A stretch of DNA of 64,000 nucleotides from Vicia villosa (taxonomy: Eukaryota; Streptophyta; Magnoliopsida; Fabales; Fabaceae): NCBI RefSeq assembly GCF_029867415.1, contig NW_026705401.1:62001-126000 (forward strand). The letters run 5' to 3'. The position numbers were made by a program, and so were the translations under genes. The notes under the pieces were generated by a model. The model saw only the letters and a list, made by a program, of their open reading frames with translations, was not told the origin of the DNA and did not search any database. Below, in pieces: positions 32,036-43,909 of the stretch; position 1 is the stretch's first letter, and each line of letters opens with the position of its first letter.

Positions 32036-34112
32036 TGTAATACCCGGTATTATATTGTCCAATTATTACTAAGATGATTTGGTATAAAAATGGGATAACT
32101 ATGATACACACTTCTACTAATAGGCCTATTGTGTTAACTAAGTCTATTAGTGGCAATGAGGGTATAGTGGTCTTTTTATCCTTAAGTTAGGATAAGTCTT
32201 GTTCGGTTTCCTTATTCTTTCCCTTGGCCAAAACTGAATTTTGTGAAGGGAGGAAGAGAAGAAGGAAAACATTGAAATAGAAAGAGGAAAGGAGAGAAGC
32301 CATTGTCATCTTCAAGCTTGCATGTACCAAGATCAACCTTAAGCCCAGAATTTCGACATCCTCATCTCTGTTACTGCTTCATCTTTATCTTTCAGGTGAG
32401 TCCTTTAGATAGAAAACTGTGGGAAAGAGTTTTAAGGGTTTATGATATTTTGGGGCTAAGGGTTTTGAGAAGGCATGTACTAAAATCCTTGCTTATGTAT
32501 GTTTTGAATGCTTTTCCAGTATTTTCTTGTGTATACACTATTTCTATGCTCTATTATTCGATCAAAGAGGAATGCATGTGAAGATATGGGGCTTGGGGGC
32601 CCCAAATGCGTTTCTGATTTTTTTGAGTTTAGCAAAGTTCGCTGTAGCGAACATTGGTTTTCTGTAGCTAACTGAGTAGCAAATAAGTATGGGAGTTAAC
32701 TTGATTTATTCGCTGGAGCTCGCTACTTTTCGCTGTAGCGATTCGGGGCTTCGCTGTCAGTTCGCTGTAGCGAACTGGCATGTGTTGAAGAAAGTTCGCT
32801 TCTGTTTGAGTTCACTGTAGCAAACAGAAGTTTGCTGTAGCGAATTAGTCTGAGACAGAATTCTATTTCCTTTCCCCTTGAGTGTAGTTTGGTTTCGAAA
32901 GCGGAACCGGACTCCTCCCCGACTAATATTGTATATCTGTAATTATGCGCGGTGTCTGATAACTTGAATTTCAAGTTCTTATCCGATTTCTCCACATATG
33001 TATGTTATGCATAGATTTAAGTATTAATTCAATTGCTCATGAATAATTGTTTATGCACACGAATGAAATGCAATAGTATGTGATGAATTGTTGTGACCCG
33101 CTGTTTTGGATAAACATTCGGGATTGGTTGTCTCGTATGTTTTGACGTTTGTCGTGTTGTGGATGCTTGAATCGAAGTAGACCAGGTACTAGGTTACGGC
33201 TCGGACCGTGGGTTAAATGAGTCGTCCGTGGGACTGCCCTGATCGTGGATCACATAGGCACACACCTGAGCTACCGTTGCAGTGTGCTTGTGAGGGTCAC
33301 ATGGCATGCGTTTACACACTTGCGTGCTCGGTATGGTGGGGTTATGTAGCCACGTAGGCTAACACATAACAGGTAACTCATCTCTAGTGAAGTCAAGTAG
33401 ACTAAGCACTAGGCTTTCGCCCGGTGGGTCCATGTGTCAAAATGGTGTATTGTACTCGGCGTTACCACACGTGCATGGAGATGGTTAATGGGACTATGAC
33501 GCCAATTAGGCTAAGGTCATCTCGCGGCTACATACTCTTGTGCGAACCCGTCTAATAATTCTTGTAGTGTGCTTGTACAAGTCTCTTGGCAAGTATGGCA
33601 TGGCAGGTAACCCATCGAGGGTGTGTTTATAAGCTAGTGGTGGTATTAACGTACTTCTGGATTCCCCGTACATGGGTATGGGTTTGCATACATGTTTGTT
33701 GTACTATTTGTGTACTTGTGATATGATGATTCCTATGGTGGATGAATCATGTGTTTGCTCCGTATTTGTACTGGATGTGAGGACAAACCTCGAGTCAATG
33801 GTGAATTCAGTTTTGCAATGCATGTACCCTTTAGATCGGAGTGGACCCATAGGATAGGCGGACTCACTGAGATTTAGTAATCTCATCCCATTCCAATTCT
33901 ATCTTTTTCAGGTGGTTCGAGGCAAGATCGTGGCAAAGGCAAAATCGTGGCAAAGGCAAGATGGATTAGCCCTTTGGCGTTTCTTAATAGATGCTTACCC
34001 CTTTGTTCTGTTTCGTGCTTATCTTAGTATTATGTTTTGGATGATGTACTAGCTTATGCGATTTATTATTTTGGCAATGATACATTCGGCTTTTGAACCT
34101 TGTACTGATGAT
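32036..34112 (+). repeat. LTR C: Tekay-type LTR related to element A, 3' end missing
   Basis: Begins TGTAATACCCGG and follows the plan of the A LTR: CTTCAAGCTTGCATG (about 32311), TTTCAG|GTGAGT (GT at 32396), a TTCGCTGTAGCGAA cluster (32636-32850), one copy of the 91-bp unit (about 33270), and TTTTTCAG|GTGGTTCGAGGC (AG ends 33911). It stops about 100 bp before its expected GTGTTACA end and passes directly into the LTR of element B. No internal region follows, so it is a truncated solo-like LTR. An intact right-hand target duplication is not visible. Confidence 0.82.
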
Positions 34113-35627
34113 AAGTGTATCACTTGGTAATCAAAAACATGGTGAATAATTAATTGAAAACGGGATTGGTTAGTTAATTATATTTGGAAACAGTAATAGA
34201 GGGTTAAGCATCGCACAAATTAATTAGCAGAAAGATAATACAGTGACTAGTAGTAATAAATAGTAAGTGAATGACAGAGTTGGTAGCAATAGTGTTCCAA
34301 ATATAATTGTTAGTCTAACAGAGTTATATTTAGTAGAATTTTCAGTAGCAGTATGGAATTGAAAATAGCAGATTCAAGTAAATTGTAGAGTTAGTATTAT
34401 TTGGTAGAACTGACTGTAATAAGCTGCAGAAGTAGTAATCTTAAATAGCAGATCGTAACTAAATTTACCGAGTAGCATAATTTAGGCGAGTCCGAAATTG
34501 ATTCGGTATCTGCGAATTGGCGGCGTTTGGCGATGTTGTGGCGAAATGCATGTTATGCTATATTGTAATTTTTTGAATTGCAGGAAAATAATGTGACGTT
34601 TATTTATCCATAATTAATGATATATTTTGGTGATATAGGCAAATGCCTTTGTGACGATATTTGGCGACGTGTTTATGATTATTGTGAAATGCAATAAATA
34701 AAGCGACGTTGAGTTACCCTAATGATCGGTAACATTTGTGATATAGGTGTATGCCTCGCGACGTTGTTTTGCGATGTTTGTGATTTGTTGCATTTCATAA
34801 GTGTCTCATGATTTGCATGTTTTAGTGACGGCCTTGATTGGCAAACAGCGATGAAGGCTTATGCCTGTTTTGATGCCTCTATTTATTGCCAATTGGCGAT
34901 GGGGGCTGAAGCACTAGGTATCACATGCATGTCCATTTGTTAGAGTCGCATTTCATGTTTGTGATTATGAGGTTATGTGTTTTGATATGTGAACTTATGT
35001 GACTTGTTGTGAACTTTGAATATGATCTTATGTGAGATATTGTGACTAGTGTTGTTGACTGAAACAGTGAAGTAAACTAGACGGTAACGATTATACCACA
35101 AAGTGATGATTATTATGACTTGAACCTAAATATACTTTTTATCATCATGCTGTTTATATTGTTTGATATCTCACCCCTTTCTTTTGTTTCGCCGTTACCT
35201 TTATACTTGTAATGTGCAGGTGATAGCTTTGATGATGATTTAGACGTTGTGAGTCGAGTCGGTGGTCGCTCTGATATGTAGCACTCGGGGGGATAAACAA
35301 TTTTTTAATTATTGTTTTATTTGCTGAATTTTATATGGTTTTGGTTTAAATTGTAACTTAAAGTTACCGTGCAAAGATGCTACGACATTATTTGAATATT
35401 CATGAAGTTTGTTGATTCCGCTGCGAGTTAATTTTTTAATTTGAACAAAGTGATTGTTGAGTAATGATTTAATTGTCGTTTTAAATTCCTGTGCTATGTA
35501 TCTATGTGAAGGCAATTAAGCCGTAATTGTTTTGAACGACGAATATGTGATATCCCAAATGATTGTATGTTTTGAATTTTATACTCTGATTTTCTGTATA
35601 ATTATCGGGTAGATCTGGGGTGTTACA
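34113..35627 (+). repeat. Element B 5' LTR, 5'-truncated
   Basis: Matches 61511-63024 with about 93% identity in the stretch I compared. The first 1.07 kb of the LTR is absent, replaced by LTR C; the join is at a shared TAAG. It contains an acceptor-like GTAATGTGCAG (ends 35219) and ends GGGGTGTTACA. Confidence 0.87.
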
Positions 35628-35631
35628 TAGG

Positions 35632-35650
35632 TGGTATCAGTGTTGGTCGG
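35632..35650 (+). promoter_or_regulatory. Element B primer binding site, degenerate
   Basis: TGGTATCAGTGTTGGTCGG, four bases after the LTR, resembles the initiator-Met tRNA site TGGTATCAGAGC with changes after position 9. Confidence 0.65.
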
Positions 35651-37040
35651 TCTGTCCGGCCAGTGTTGTCTAATGTTGTTTATTCCTCTGTATGCGACCA
35701 ATGTGTGAAACAATGTCGGTACTTGTTGTTTTCTGTTGTTGGTTGCAGGAATTAGTTTGAGCGAAGTGGAAGAGAAGCTTTGCTTCTCGGATGTGGTTCA
35801 GTTGCAAGTTTGCAAAGGGAATTGTCGTCTTGGTGTTTCGGAAACTGAATCGCGGCAAGGGAATGTGTCTCTCGAGTTATAGGAAGTATGGAAACAAAGA
35901 TATTTGTTGAGGGCTGTCTGGAAGATGATTGAGTTGAAGGAAAGTGAGTTTTGGAATGGAATTTCCGTAAGCAAAACGCAGGAAAAATTGCCGAATATTT
36001 GCAGAACTTCAAAAATTCATAACTGGAGTTCTATACATCCGAATGGAGTCTCGTTTGAAGTGTTGGAAAGCTAAAGAGATGAACTTTGTTATAAAAATGG
36101 TTGCAGCAACTTTCATATATTTAATTGTGACAGGATGATGTTGGAAAGAGGGGAAGTTTGTGGTTGCGCTTGTCCTTGGAGCCGGACTTGTGCGTTGGTG
36201 TCGCACGGAACGTCAGTGTCTGAGTAATCGAATTGAAGCAGTAATTAAGAGATTTGTTAAGAAGCAATTATAAGTATTAAATGTAACATTTGAGAAGTTT
36301 TGGATATATTTTATAGAGTGTCGCTGCATGACGTTGATGGTTGTGTTTTCGGATAAAGTTGGAAAATTCATATCTTGAGTTCCGAGTATCGGATTGATGT
36401 GCCGTTTGAGCCTATGAAGAGGCGAAATTATATTCTACCTTATGGAAGTGTTATATATACAGTAGAGGTGATCCTATAGGTAGATATTTTGAAGTTTGTT
36501 ATGGAAGTGTGAAGCTTGTTGAGTAGGAACAGCTGTTACCGCAATTGTTCCAAACGAATTTAAGTAGAACATGTTGTTGACAAATAAGTTGAGAGGACAA
36601 GATGTTCGGTGTTAACGATGATTCGAGTGCCGATGGATTTTAATGAAAAGTGTAGTAGTGGTAAAGGAGAAATATACTTTAGGATGATTGGAGTCGTATT
36701 TGTGACGCCAAAGTGGCAGTGTGCATAAAAGAATGGCTGTAGAGAATTTCGATCACCTATTGATGTGAGGAAGATTTTGTTGGGATTCCGAGTGGAATGA
36801 TATTTTGATGCGAAAGATGTTATGGGATTTAGAGTAAAACCACGAGTTATGAATGTTGTTGGGGTCTTTTGCTAAGATGAGGATTTTGGTTGGGATAAGA
36901 CGAATGGCGATGTACGAGTATATTACTAATTCTGAAGTCGGGAAATACTTAACAATTCTGTGATGCTAAGTGACTATGAAGCGAATTTTGTAATATGTTT
37001 GGATGTCGGTGTCTCATCGACAAGATCAAATAAGAGGGAA
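35651..37040 (+). other. Element B internal region, left part, non-coding
   Basis: About 1.4 kb. The longest open frames are on the minus strand and short, with no recognisable motif. It ends at the GTTGT target site of array D. It is not visibly derived from gag or pol. Confidence 0.6.
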
Positions 37041-37045
37041 GTTGT

Positions 37046-38444
37046 TGATAAGTGCCAAAATGTACTTATTTTGTGTATGTAAATAGTGGCACTTATCGAT
37101 ACTTTTGTTAATACCGTTTGAATAATTCCCCGTTTTGTGTATAAATACGTATACTTTGTGAATAGTTGTATTTTCATATACTTTTATACCATTTGATAGT
37201 TTTTCCTTTGTTTTTATAGGTATTCATGCTTATTGGAGCCTTGAGGAATAAAGTGTCAAAGACACGGCTTCGATTTCGCAATTTTGGTGAAAGCCCGCTT
37301 AGCCACCGTCAAGCGGACTTCCAAAGACTCAAAATAAGGATGACCAAAATCATCATTTTGGGTTCCATTCATTCATTATTGGATAGAGCATTGAATAAGC
37401 TTTCCAACGCTTCGAACCGGGCGCAATTCGAAGTTACGGTTCTCGAGTTATGGCGAAAACAAAATCTGATTTTTAGCAGACTCCGCTAAGCGGAGGGGGT
37501 CCGCTGAGCGGAGCTCCGGCGGAGCAAATCAGAGTCTGGATGCAATTTTGAGTCCGCTAAGCGGACCTGCTAAGACAGCAGCTCGTTAAAAGGGGCCAAA
37601 ATCACATTTTTAGGTGATGGGTTGGGTATTTTTGAGTCCCAACACCATCAACTTCATTCTTAGATCAAAATTAGCTTAGAAAACAACTTCGGAGGTTGCA
37701 TAAGGATGATCGGGGGTGGATTGAGCGTCGAACGGAGCTGACAAACCGGGAGATTTTCGGTTCATTTCTCTTCTTCTTTGTGTATTTCTCTTTGGTTGGG
37801 TTTGTTTGTATATTTACTTGAATCTTATGTATATTTACCGATTATAATGTTATATTTAACTTGCTTTACGAATCTGTGTTGATGTTATCCTGGATTTTTG
37901 CTCTATGCTGGGGATTTGGGGTGCTTTAGAGATAGACTTCTTGAATCCTTATCTAGGATGATTATCTGTTAGTTTCTGAACTCTAGAGATGGATTTAGAG
38001 CTAGCATTCACTGTGGGTATCTGTACTTAATGCTTTCGTGTTTGAGCGGCGCGCGAGAGATCGCCGACGCGAGAATACGAATGTTCTCGCGACTTCGCGT
38101 TAGAGATAACCTTAGTTGTGAGATGATCTCGTTTGTGCTCCAGAGATGGACGCTTATGTGAGAGATACGTGATGACATGGATGAGTATCGTAGGTTGAGT
38201 ATAACGGGTTGGTAAGTGTATGTTTGTGAAGAGTGAATATATTTACATTCCTGATAAGTTATTTCTCTTCTAAGAATGTGTTCATTCTTTTCCTGTCTAT
38301 ATCTTTGTTTACTTTTTGCTCATTCAAACTCAAGCTCGAAACCGTAGAAACTGTTGAATGGCATATCTCCATCTCTGTGGACAATAATTCCCGAATCAAT
38401 ATTTCCAAATCTTTTTTGTTGCTTGCCCTATACTGCATTCAACA
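37046..38444 (+). repeat. D LTR 1 (1399 bp)
   Basis: TATA box TATAAATA at 37140-37147, about 95 bp in. An inverted repeat TGATAAGTGCCA/TGGCACTTATC opens the LTR (37046-37097). The palindromic TCCGCTAAGCGGA cluster lies at 37481-37572. It lacks 18 bp of that cluster present in the other LTRs, apparently lost between repeated TCCGCT. It shares CGACGCGAG (about 38065) with LTR 5, against CGACACGAG in LTRs 2-4. Confidence 0.92.
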
Positions 38445-40500
38445 AAATGGCGCCGTTGCCGGGGATGGTTGTGATTGCATCGCAATAGTTTATATGGTCT
38501 TTAGCTTTGTATATATCGTATATATTGTATAGTTTCACTTGTATATTTTCACTTGTATATGTTTACTTGTTTACATTCACAAATTTTTCCTTTTTGTATG
38601 ATAATAGTTGTTTGTGTTCCATACTTGTGCATATGTGTTGGTTTGTGTACATAATTGTATACTTGCGTTTTCTTTTATGTTTGTATAATTGTTGTATATA
38701 TTTGTACCCATAACGTTTGTTGAGTGCTTTGGTTAGGACACTTTCTTTAGGCTTGTGCGGTGAGACGTCACCATGGCATGACAAGAGAAAGCTACTTTCC
38801 GAACACCGAAACAATAAAGGCGTCGAGCTAACGACGTAAAACAAGCGCTTGTTGGGAGGCACCCCAACGGTTGTAAAGTCTTGTTTATTTTTATGTTTAA
38901 GAGGAATTTAGGTGAAGTGGTGAGTGATTGGAACAACAGATCCTGTTCTGATTTTTCTAGTTTCTGCTATGTCCGCTAAGCGGAGCAGAGCTCGCTAAGC
39001 GAGCATAGCAGAATTTTGTTTTTCTGCTCTGTACCAGTGGGGTTCCCATCCCACTTGTTTCACTCTTTTTTTCCCACTTTCACCAAGGCTATTTAGTAGT
39101 AGATACTAGTTTTATTTTTCTAATTCTTTTATTGGTTGTTTGTACTCAAATTTTGTTCGGTGATTCGAAGATTTTTGAGGTGATTTTCCAAAGCTTGAGT
39201 GTTTCAACTTGCGGATGTATGGTGGAATATTTTTTTTGAAGTTGTATCATTCAAGGTACTCATTTATCGCTTTCTATAGCATAACATGTTTAGGAAACTT
39301 TTCATTTTTACAATTACCATACGATTCATTCTTTTGCCTTACTTGCTTGTTGATTGAATCACTTTAGTTCCCAAACCATAAATGTGAGGAAGCTTTCCAT
39401 TGTTTACATATGCTGGAGGCCACAATCTTTGTTTTAACTGGACTTTATTATGCTTAATCTTTTGTTTATGTTGATTTTATGAAAGCATGAAAAGGATCAA
39501 GGCATTTTGATTCATTTTGAGCACAACCACCATAACCAAATAGTCAATTCACCTTGTGAGTGTGTGATCATTTGTTAACCCTTTTGAGCCTTTTTGTCAA
39601 TGTCCATGTTGTATTTGCTAAATGCTTATCTTTGAGTGTTTAGTTCTCATTTTTGCATGGATGATTGATTCTTTGTTTTCTTGAACCCTCAACCATGATT
39701 TTTGGTATGAATTTTTACCTTGCCTTAGAAAGTATGGAGTATTCATATGATGGTGTGGTTGAATTCAAGTTGGGGAGAGAAATGGTTGCTACTTATTTGG
39801 TTGTTGCTATGAGGTTGAAAAGAAAGAAAAAAGAAAAAAAATGTGAAAAAGAAAGAAAAGAAAAAGAAAGAAAAAAATGTGAAAAAGTTTTGAAAAACAA
39901 AAAGAAAAAAGAAGCGAATAATTATAAGTATGGTGTTTTGGTTGTGACAACTTGGAATAAGGAAGAAGTTTAATCGAGATTTTGTTGTTTGAATCTTTGG
40001 TGGATTCATCACTCCCTTAGGTTTAGGCAAGTTTTTGTTTCGATTAGCCTTAGGATATATCCCTTGTTTGTTAACCAAGCCACATTACAACCTTGAAAAG
40101 TCCTTGTGATTCTTGCTTTTGTATCTTCAATGTGATTTTTAGATGAGTGCATAATTTAATCTTTTGTTTGCAAGATTGTTGGATGAGTGTTAAAAGTCCT
40201 TTACCTTTGTGTGTTCTTCATCCATTGATGAATTTTTACTAGGTGTGATTCATGATGTAAGCATGTATTGTGTTAGAATGTTTTGTATGCTTTTTGTGCT
40301 TAGGATTCGTTTCGTTTACATGTTGTCGTTGTAGGATACTGGTAAGTATTTACTTTGTTTATACGTTTTTGTATTAAGCCGTACATTTGTTTTTGGTTTT
40401 CAAAACTTGTTGATTCACAATTCTTTGGTTTATTACTTTTGATTCTTTGATTTATTTGACATTGTTTGAGGACAAACAAAGTTTCAGGTTGGAGAGATTT
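38445..40500 (+). repeat. D internal region 1 (about 2.06 kb), non-coding
   Basis: Primer site TGGCGCCGTTGCCGGGGA (38448-38465), complementary to plant tRNA-Asp. Three adjacent hairpin-forming motifs lie about 380 bp later (38820-38868). A paired palindrome cluster lies at 38971-39004. A purine-rich AAAG/AAAAAG tract at 39818-39915 encodes only a Lys/Glu run in a 102-codon frame starting at 39665. In unit 2 that frame is broken by TAG (about 43209), so I do not call a gene. The tract before LTR 2 reads GGTTGGAGAGATTT, a mutated polypurine tract. Confidence 0.85.
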
Positions 40501-41918
40501 TGATAAGTGCCAAAATGTACTTATTTTGTGTATGTAAATAGTGGCACTTATCGATACTTTTGTTAATACCGTTTGAATAATTCCCCGTTTTGTGTATAAA
40601 TACGTATACTTTGTGAATAGTTGTATTTTCATATATTTTTATACCATTTTATAGTTTTTCCTTTGTTTTTATAGGTATTCATGCTTATTGGAGCCTTGAG
40701 GAATAAAGTGTCAAAGACACGGCTTCGATTTTGCAATTTTGGTGAAAGCCCGCTTAGCCACCGTCAAGCGGACTTCCAAAGACTCAAAATAAGGATGACC
40801 AAAATCATCATTTTGGGTTCCATTCATTCATTATTGGATAGAGCATTGAATAAGCTTTCCAACTCTTCGAACCGGGCGCAATTCGTGAGTTACGGTTCTC
40901 GAGTTATGGCGAAAACAAAATCTGATTTTTAGCAGACTCCGCTAAGCGGAGGGGGTCCGCTGAGCGGAGCTCCGGCAGAGCAAATCAGAGTCTGGATGCA
41001 ATTTTGAGTCCGCTGAGCGGAGGGGGTCCACTAAGCGGACCTGCTAAGATAGCAGCTCGTTAAAAGGGGCCAAAATCACATTTTTAGGTGATGGGTTGGG
41101 TATTTTTGAGTCCCAACACCATCAACTTCATTCTTAGATCAAAATTAGCTTAGAAAACAACTTCGGAGGTTGCATAAGGATGATCGGGGGTGGATTGAGC
41201 GTCGAACGGAGCTGACAAACCGGGAGATTTTCGGTTCATTTCTCTTCTTCTTTGTGTATTTCTCTTTGGTTGGGTTTGTTTGTATATTTACTTGAATCTT
41301 ATGTATATTTACCGATTATAATGTTATATTTAACTTGCTTTACGAATCTGTGTTGATGTTATCCTGGATTTTTGCTCTATGCTGGGGATTTGGGGTGCTT
41401 TAGAGATAGACTTCTTGAATCCTTATCTAGGATGATTATCTGTTAGTTTCTGAACTCTAGAGATGGATTTAGAGCTAGCATTCACTGTGGGTATCTGTAC
41501 TTAATGCTTTCGTGTTTGAGCGGCGCGCGAGAGATCGCCGACACGAGAATACGAATGTTCTCGCGACTTCGCGTTAGAGATAACCTTAGTTGTGAGATGA
41601 TCTCGTTTGTGCTCCAGAGATGGACGCTTATGTGAGAGATACGTGATGACATGGATGAGTATCGTAGGTTGAGTATAACGGGTTGGTAAGTGTATGTTTG
41701 TGAAGAGTGAATATATTTACATTCCTGATAAGTTATTTCTCTTCTAAGAATGTGTTCATTCTTTTCCTGTCTATATCTTTGTTTACTTTTTGCTCATTCA
41801 AACTCAAGCTCGAAACCGTAGAAACTGTTGAATGGCATATCTCCATCTCTGTGGACAATAATTCCCGAATCAATATTTCCAAATCTTTTTTGTTGCTTGC
41901 CCTATACTGCATTCAACA
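40501..41918 (+). repeat. D LTR 2 (1418 bp)
   Basis: Complete, TGATAAG to TTCAACA. It shares with LTRs 3 and 4 a 1-bp insertion giving AATTCGTGAGTTACGG (LTR 1 has AATTCGAAGTTACGG) and CGACACGAG. Confidence 0.92.
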
Positions 41919-43909
41919 AAATGGCGCCGTTGCCGGGGATGGTTGTGATTGCATCGCAATAGTTTATATGGTCTTTAGCTTTGTATATATCGTATATATT
42001 GTATAGTTTCACTTGTATATTTTCACTTGTATATGTTTACTTGTTTACATTCACAAATTTTTCCTTTTTGTATGATAATAGTTGTTTGTGTTCCATACTT
42101 GTGCATATGTGTTGGTTTGTGTACATAATTGTATACTTGCGTTTTCTTTTATGTTTGTATAATTGTTGTATATATTTGTACCCATAACGTTTGTTGAGTG
42201 CTTTGGTTAGGACACTTTCTTTAGGCTTGTGCGGTGAGACGTCACCATGGCATGACAAGAGAAAGCTACTTTCCGAACACCGAAACAATAAAGGCGTCGA
42301 GCTAACGACGTAAAACAAGCGCTTGTTGGGAGGCACCCCAACGGTTGTAAAGTCTTGTTTATTTTTATGTTTAAGAGGAATTTAGGTGAAGTGGTGAGTG
42401 ATTGGAACAACAGATCCTGTTCTGATTTTTCTAGTTTCTGCTATGTCCGCTAAGCGGAGCAGAGCTCGCTAAGCGAGCATAGCAGAATTTTGTTTTTCTG
42501 CTCTGTACCAGTGGGGTTCCCATCCCACTTGTTTCACTCTTTTTTTCCCACTTTCACCAAGGCTATTTAGTAGTAGATACTAGTTTTATTTTTCTAATTC
42601 TTTTATTGGTTGTTTGTACTCAAATTTTGTTCGGTGATTCGAAGATTTTTGAGGTGATTTTCCAAAGCTTGAGTGTTTCAACTTGCGGATGTATAGTGGA
42701 ATATTTTTTTTGAAGTTGTATCATTCAAGGTACTCATTTATCGCTTTCTATAGCATAACATGTTTAGGAAACTTTTCATTTGTACAATTACCATACGATT
42801 CATTCTTTTGCCTTACTTGCTTGTTGATTGAATCACTTTAGTTCCCAAACCATAAATGTGAGGAAGCTTTCCATTGTTTACATATGCTGGAGGCCACAAT
42901 CATTGTTTTAACTGGATTTTATTATGCTTAATCTTTTGTTTATGTTGATTTTATGAAAGCATGAAAAGGATCAAGCCATTTTGATTCATTTTGAGCACAA
43001 CCACCATAACCAAATAGTCAATTCACCTTGTGAGTGTGTGATCATTTGTTAACCCTTTTGAGCCTTTTTGTCAATGTCCATGTTGTATTTGCTAAATGCT
43101 TATCTTTGAGTGTTTAGTTCTCATTTTTGCATGGATGATTGATTCTTTGTTTTCTTGAACCCTCAACCATGATTTTTGGTATGAATTTTTACCTTGCCAT
43201 AGAAAGTATGTAGCATTCATATGATGGTGTGGTTGAATTCAAGTTGGGGAGAGAAATGGTTGCTACTTATTTGGTTGTTGCTATGAGGTTGAAAAGAAAG
43301 AAAAAAGAAAAAAAATGTGAAAAAGAAAGAAAAGAAAAAGAAAGAAAAAAATGTGAAAAAGTTTTGAAAAACAAAAAGAAAAAAGAAGCGAATAATTATA
43401 AGTATGGTGTTTTGGTTGTGACAACTTGGAATAAGGAAGAAGTTTAATCGAGATTTTGTTGTTTGAATCTTTGGTGGATTCATCACTCCCTTAGGTTTAG
43501 GCAAGTTTTTGTTTCGATTAGCCTTAGGATATACCCCTTGTTTGTTAACCAAGCCACATTACAACCTTGAAAAGTCCTTGTGATTCTTGCTTTTGTATCT
43601 TCAATGTGATTTTTAGATGAGTGCATAATTTAATCTTTTGTTTGCAAGATTGTTGGATGAGTGTTAAAAGTCCTTTACCTTTGTGTGTTCTTCATCCATT
43701 GATGAATTTTTACTAGGTGTGATTCATGATGTAAGCATGTATTGTGTTAGAATGTTTTGTATGCTTTTTGTGCTTAGGATTCGTTTCGTTTACATGTTGT
43801 CGTTGTAGGATACTGGTAAGTATTTACTTTGTTTATACGTTTTTGTATTAAGCCGTACATTTGTTTTTGGTTTTCAAAACTTGTTGATTCACAATTCTTT
43901 GGTTTATTA

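Noticed and set aside
38233..38713. Repeated 99- and 68-codon frames at the D LTR/body boundary, found in several units
   Set aside because: They cross the LTR end and primer site, are very low in complexity (Tyr, Ile, Phe, Leu), and recur only because the units are copies.
39665..39973. A 102-codon Lys/Glu-rich frame in element D bodies
   Set aside because: The charged part is a purine microsatellite. The frame is broken in unit 2 by a TAG and shifted in unit 4 by a length change, so it is not maintained.
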